NCBI RefSeq assembly: GCF_900105385.1
Contig: NZ_LT629772.1
Coordinates: forward strand, 3,162,001 to 3,226,000
Direction of reading: 5' to 3'
From: Microlunatus soli
GTDB lineage: Bacteria; Actinomycetota; Actinomycetes; Propionibacteriales; Propionibacteriaceae
DNA length: 64,000 nucleotides
The position numbers were made by a program, and so were the translations under genes. Positions within the stretch are counted from its first letter, which is position 1, and each line of letters starts with the position of its first letter. The notes under the pieces were generated by a model. That model had not been told where the DNA came from. It did not search any database and saw nothing but the letters and a program-made list of their open reading frames with translations. Of the stretch, positions 60,613 to 64,000 are shown piece by piece.

Positions 60613-61914
60613 GTGGCCGAGCCCTGGCCTGCCGTAGATCGCGACCGCCCGACCGGGCGTCGGTCAGATAACAGTCGTACCCGCCGTCAGATCCGCACTC
60701 GCTGGTTGACCGGCATCGCCGGATTGCTGACCGTTGCCGCGGTCAGCGGGTGTGGGCAGCTACCCTCCGACATGGCCGCCGAACCGCAAGCCAAGTCGTC
60801 CAGCAGCGCCAGCAGCCGGCCGACGGCGGCGTCGCCCAGTTCCTCGGCGTCGGCGGACCGCAGTGCGACCGCGAAACAGTCCGCCAAGGCCAGTGCCAAG
60901 CCGAGCGCGCGCACCAAGCCGGCGGCGAAGACGTCCAGCACGCCGTCGGCCCGGGCCACCTCCAAGGCCAGCAGCACGCCGAAGAAGTCAGCAGAGCCCA
61001 AGGCGATCCCGGCCGGCAAGACGCTGTTCGCACCCGGTGACGACGGCAAGCAGGTCCGCGAGGTGCAGGCCAGGCTGAAGCAGATCGACTGGTTCAGCGG
61101 CTCCCTCACCGACCACTACGGCCCGACCACCACCGCCGCGGTGAAGGGCTTCCAGGACAAGCGCAACCTGACCGTCACCGGTACCGTCGACGAGACGACC
61201 TGGTCCAAGCTGACTCAGATGACCGAGGAGCCGACCGCCACGGAGTTGAAGAACGCCGAACCGGCGGGCAAGGCGATCATGAAGGCCGGCCAGACCAGTG
61301 ACAAGATCAAGGAGCTCCAGGCGCGGCTGGCCCAGCTGGACTGGTTCTCCGAGAAGGTCACCGGCTACTACGGAAGTGTCACATCGCAAGCAGTACAGGG
61401 ATTCCAGGCCAAGCGTGGCCTGGAAGCGACCGGCGATGTCGATCAGAAGACCTGGTCCTCGCTGACCGGGATGACCGACCAGCCGACCAAGGCCGAGCTG
61501 TCCGGATCCGATTCGTCCTCCGACGGTGGCAGCACCGCAGGGCTTGACGACCGCTGCATGACCGGTCGAGCGATCTGCATCAACAAGTCCACCAGCCAAC
61601 TGACCTGGGTGGTCGACGGCAAGCCGCAGCTGCACTTCGACGTCCGCTTCGGAGCCGACACCACACCGACCCGGGAGGGTGCGTTCAGCGTCGGTTGGAA
61701 GGCCGAGGACTGGGAGTCGACGCTGTATCACTCCAAGATGCCGTACTCGATGTTCTTCTCCGGCGGCCAGGCGGTGCACTACTCGTCCGACTTCGCAGCT
61801 CGCGGCTACGCCGGCGCCTCACACGGCTGCGTCAACGTCCGCGATCTGGAGGGCATCAAGTCGCTCTTCAGCCAGGCCCAGGTCGGCGACAAGGTGATCG
61901 TCTACCGCAGCTGA
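60613..61914 (+). CDS. L,D-transpeptidase lipoprotein with two peptidoglycan-binding domains
   Basis: 433 residues from GTG 60613 with GAGGAG five bases upstream. The signal ends with the lipobox VSGC. A Ser/Ala/Lys-rich spacer (about 60-130) crosses the wall. Two PG_binding_1 repeats follow (RLKQIDWFSGSLTDHYGPTT and RLAQLDWFSEKVTGYYGSVT). The YkuD catalytic domain ends with the His and Cys of SHGCVNVRD. It builds 3-3 crosslinks in peptidoglycan or attaches proteins to it. An ATG further up (60559) has no ribosome site. Confidence 0.92.
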   Translation: MAEPWPAVDRDRPTGRRSDNSRTRRQIRTRWLTGIAGLLTVAAVSGCGQLPSDMAAEPQAKSSSSASSRPTAASPSSSASADRSATAKQSAKASAKPSARTKPAAKTSSTPSARATSKASSTPKKSAEPKAIPAGKTLFAPGDDGKQVREVQARLKQIDWFSGSLTDHYGPTTTAAVKGFQDKRNLTVTGTVDETTWSKLTQMTEEPTATELKNAEPAGKAIMKAGQTSDKIKELQARLAQLDWFSEKVTGYYGSVTSQAVQGFQAKRGLEATGDVDQKTWSSLTGMTDQPTKAELSGSDSSSDGGSTAGLDDRCMTGRAICINKSTSQLTWVVDGKPQLHFDVRFGADTTPTREGAFSVGWKAEDWESTLYHSKMPYSMFFSGGQAVHYSSDFAARGYAGASHGCVNVRDLEGIKSLFSQAQVGDKVIVYRS

Positions 61915-61985
61915 GATCGGGACGGCACCATCGATGATCGACAGCCGGGTGGGGTACGGCGAGAAGCAGGCGTAGCTTGGGAAAG

Positions 61986-63035
61986 ATGAGCCAGACAGAG
62001 CAGGCACCGTCGACGAATCGACTCGGCTTCGGGTCGCAGTTCAGCACGCATCTGATCAGCGCACGGTACGCCGACGGCGCGTGGTCGGCGGCCGCCCTGC
62101 AGGACTTCGCGGACCTGACCATGTCGCCGGCGATGATGGCGGTGCACTACGGGCAGGCGATCTTCGAAGGCCTGAAGGCGTTCCGGGCCGACGAGCAGAC
62201 GGTGTTGATCTTCCGGGCGGCCGACTGCGCGCGGCGGTTCGATCGCAGCGCGACCCGGATGGGAATGCCGCCGTTGCCGGCCGGGATGTTCGTCGATGCG
62301 GTGACCCGACTCGTCGGGGCCGACGCCGCCGAGGTGCCGTCGGATGAGGGCAGCTCGCTCTACCTGCGTCCGGTGATGTTCGCCGACGAGACGTCGCTGG
62401 CTGTGCGATCGTCGACGGAGTTCCGGTTCCTGGCGATGGCCTCACCGGTCGACAGCTTCTTCGCCTCCGGACGGGCGATGATCGACGCCTTCGCCCAACG
62501 CAGCCAGATCCGGGCCGCACTCGGTGGCACCGGCGACGTGAAGTGCGCCGGAAACTATGCCGGTGCGATGGCAGCGAAGTCCGACGCCATCGCCCGCGGC
62601 TGCGATGAGGTGCTCTGGCTGGATGCCGTCGACCATCGCTACATCGAAGAGTTCGGTGCGATGAACTGCTTTGTGGTCAAGGGATCCGGAGCCGACGCAG
62701 AGTTGATCACGCCACCGCTGACCGGCACCATCCTGGCCGGTCACACCCGGGCGACGGTGATCAAACTGGCCCAGCGGCGCGGTATCAAGATCAGCGAGCA
62801 ACCGATTGCACTGGCCGACGTGATGGCGGCCGACTCGTCGATCACCGAGGTGTTCGCCTGCGGAACCGCAGCCGGCGTCGCGCCGATCCGGACGATCGTC
62901 ACCGATTCCGGCGAATCCCGCACGATCGGCCATCAGCCCGGACCGGTCACCGCCGCCCTGGCCGCCGACTACACCGCCGTTGTGCACGGCGACCTGGACG
63001 CCGAACCCGACTGGATCATCCGCATCACCCACTGA
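61986..63035 (+). CDS. ilvE: Branched-chain amino acid aminotransferase
   Basis: 349 residues from ATG 61986 (a TTG at 61977 is less likely). A fold-type IV PLP enzyme: the catalytic Lys is Lys198 in GNYAGAMAAKSDA, and EEFGAMNCFVV, GTILAGHTRATVIKL and VFACGTAAGVAPI are characteristic of the BCAT II group. It makes Leu, Ile and Val from their keto acids, or runs in reverse. The neighbouring LDT gene is unrelated. A tandem repeat and a hairpin follow the stop. Confidence 0.95.
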   Translation: MSQTEQAPSTNRLGFGSQFSTHLISARYADGAWSAAALQDFADLTMSPAMMAVHYGQAIFEGLKAFRADEQTVLIFRAADCARRFDRSATRMGMPPLPAGMFVDAVTRLVGADAAEVPSDEGSSLYLRPVMFADETSLAVRSSTEFRFLAMASPVDSFFASGRAMIDAFAQRSQIRAALGGTGDVKCAGNYAGAMAAKSDAIARGCDEVLWLDAVDHRYIEEFGAMNCFVVKGSGADAELITPPLTGTILAGHTRATVIKLAQRRGIKISEQPIALADVMAADSSITEVFACGTAAGVAPIRTIVTDSGESRTIGHQPGPVTAALAADYTAVVHGDLDAEPDWIIRITH

Positions 63036-63037
63036 CC

Positions 63038-63104
63038 GCCCTGCCACCCCTCCGCCCTGCCACCCCTCCGCCCTGCCACCCCTCCGCCCTGCCACCCCTC
63101 CGCC
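63038..63104. repeat. Tandem 16-bp repeat, four copies
   Basis: The unit CTGCCACCCCTCCGCC is repeated four times without change (units begin at 63041, 63057, 63073 and 63089), just after the ilvE stop. It is a low-complexity pyrimidine-rich strand. There are no spacers, so it is not a CRISPR array. Confidence 0.9.
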
Positions 63105-63118
63105 GCACCGCTTCCGTA

Positions 63119-63148
63119 CCCTCGCACCGTGTACACGCGGTGCGAGGG
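63119..63148. terminator. Hairpin with 11-bp perfect stem after ilvE
   Basis: CCCTCGCACCG (63119-63129) pairs with CGGTGCGAGGG (63138-63148) around an eight-base loop. It lies between ilvE and the minus-strand transposase and can end transcription from both sides. Confidence 0.75.
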
Positions 63149-64000
63149 ACTGTCAGGCGAACGGTGTAAGTGGCGTTTTCATTAGCGGTCCTCGGCGGCT
63201 GGCATGCGGTCGGCGAAGGTGATGGCGAAGGCGTTCAGTGCTGGTTTCCAGCGCATGCCCCATCGTGTCTGACCGGTGCCTTTGGGGTCCAGGCTCCGGG
63301 TGACCAGATACAGGGTTTTCATCGCGGCTTGCTCGTTGGGGAAGTGGCCCCGGGCTCGGACAGCACGTCGGTAGCGGGCGTTCAACGACTCGATCGCGTT
63401 CGTACTGCAGATGACTTTGCGGATCTCGACGTCGTAGTCCAGGAACGGGATGAACTCTTCCCAGGCATCGGCCCAGAGCCGCTTGATCGCGGGGTAGGCC
63501 CGACCCCACTTGTCGGCGAACTCCTCATAACAGCGGCGGGCCTGGTCCGGTGTGGGTGCGGTGTAGATCGGTTTCAGATCGATGCTGATCCTGTCCCAGT
63601 ACTTGCGGGAGGCATACCGGAACGTGTTGCGGATCAGATGGATGATGCAAGTTTGGACCGTGGCCAACGGAAACACCGCGTTGACACTGTCGGGCAGGCC
63701 TTTCAGTCCGTCGCAGACGACGAAGAACACGTCCCGGACACCGCGGTTCTTCAACTCGGTGAGCACGGCCAGCCAGAACTTGGCTGACTCACCGTCCCCG
63801 TCACCGGCCCACATGCCGAGGATGTCTTTGTGACCGTCCAGATCGACCCCGATCGCGGCATAGATCGGGCGGTTGCGGACCTGCCCGTCACGGATCTTGA
63901 CCATGATCGCGTCGATGAACACCGCGGCGTAGACGCGTTCCAGGGGTCGTTGCCACCAGGACTGCATCTCCTCGATCACCCGATCGGTGATCTTCGACAC
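63149..64000 (-). mobile_element. IS256-family (Mutator-type) insertion sequence, cut by window edge
   Basis: The inner end lies between the hairpin and the transposase stop at 63182. The stretch TAAGTGGCGTTTTCATTAGC (63167-63186) looks like the type of end found in actinobacterial IS256 elements, but the other end is outside the window and I cannot confirm the inverted repeat or a target duplication. Confidence 0.7.
63182..64000 (-). CDS. IS256-family transposase, C-terminal part (gene continues past the window)
   Basis: The visible 272 residues cover the catalytic core: the first Asp in VYAAVFIDAIMVKI, the second in FFVVCDGLKGLPD, a conserved His in TVQTCIIHLIRN and the Glu in ICSTNAIESLNAR. 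They are the DDE set of Mutator-type transposases. The N-terminal DNA-binding region and true start would be at coordinates beyond 64000. The first visible Met is internal to the family alignment. Confidence 0.92.
   Translation of the reverse strand: MSKITDRVIEEMQSWWQRPLERVYAAVFIDAIMVKIRDGQVRNRPIYAAIGVDLDGHKDILGMWAGDGDGESAKFWLAVLTELKNRGVRDVFFVVCDGLKGLPDSVNAVFPLATVQTCIIHLIRNTFRYASRKYWDRISIDLKPIYTAPTPDQARRCYEEFADKWGRAYPAIKRLWADAWEEFIPFLDYDVEIRKVICSTNAIESLNARYRRAVRARGHFPNEQAAMKTLYLVTRSLDPKGTGQTRWGMRWKPALNAFAITFADRMPAAEDR

Noticed and set aside
63038..63104. CRISPR array
   Set aside because: The units are directly adjacent with no spacers, and no cas gene is present.

Overview
The window is GC-rich, densely coded DNA of an actinobacterium. 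A member of the Propionibacteriaceae (Microlunatus-like) is my best guess from gene content and from frequent TTGATC/TGATCA words, but this is inference: there is no rRNA or other taxonomic marker. Start codons are often GTG, and I see no tRNA, rRNA or CRISPR array.

Layout. 1-630: the 3' tip of an aminotransferase-like gene, then degenerate sequence. 0.6-6.7 kb: two large carbohydrate-related proteins (a deacetylase-like protein and a secreted DUF4091/GH123-like protein), separated by an IS110-family element whose non-coding end may encode a bridge RNA. 6.7-24 kb: ordinary chromosomal cargo, including an ABC-F ATPase, WYL, HxlR and AraC regulators, an FAD oxidoreductase, a GH114 lipoprotein, an ECF sigma factor next to SnoaL and NmrA genes, MFS and LLM genes, an I36-type secreted protein, an AlkZ-like DNA glycosylase and an SDR. 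A short frameshifted remnant of a second SDR gene lies at 19.2 kb.

24.1-41.5 kb is the most interesting part: eight co-directional genes, several overlapping. They encode a small membrane protein, a secreted and membrane-anchored von Willebrand A (vWA) protein, a 1207-aa tubulin-like protein, an 895-aa membrane protein of unknown family, an Fn3-like repeat protein, a 980-aa GAP1-type GTPase-associated protein, a second vWA-like protein with a degenerate metal site, and a zinc-ribbon TRAFAC GTPase. A divergent membrane gene (23475-24092) carries the same DPFG/FDF tail motifs. I read this as one membrane-associated, NTP-dependent machine of a kind proposed from comparative genomics (predicted conflict systems) but with no function I know of. 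A dispersed palindromic repeat (CCTGAGCCTGTCGAAGG type) lies in frame in two of its genes and forms the linker of one.

41.8-64 kb: a sedolisin protease with a strong terminator, a MerR regulator fused to a sliding-clamp-like domain and followed by an MFS gene, a sugar ABC transporter operon without its ATPase and with an AraC-like regulator, an MFS/aldehyde dehydrogenase/SDR catabolic cluster, a minus-strand AraC/GNAT/LOG group, an alpha/beta hydrolase-TetR pair with two near-identical operators, a sugar MFS transporter behind a LacI-type operator, an L,D-transpeptidase lipoprotein, ilvE, and an IS256-family transposase cut by the right edge.
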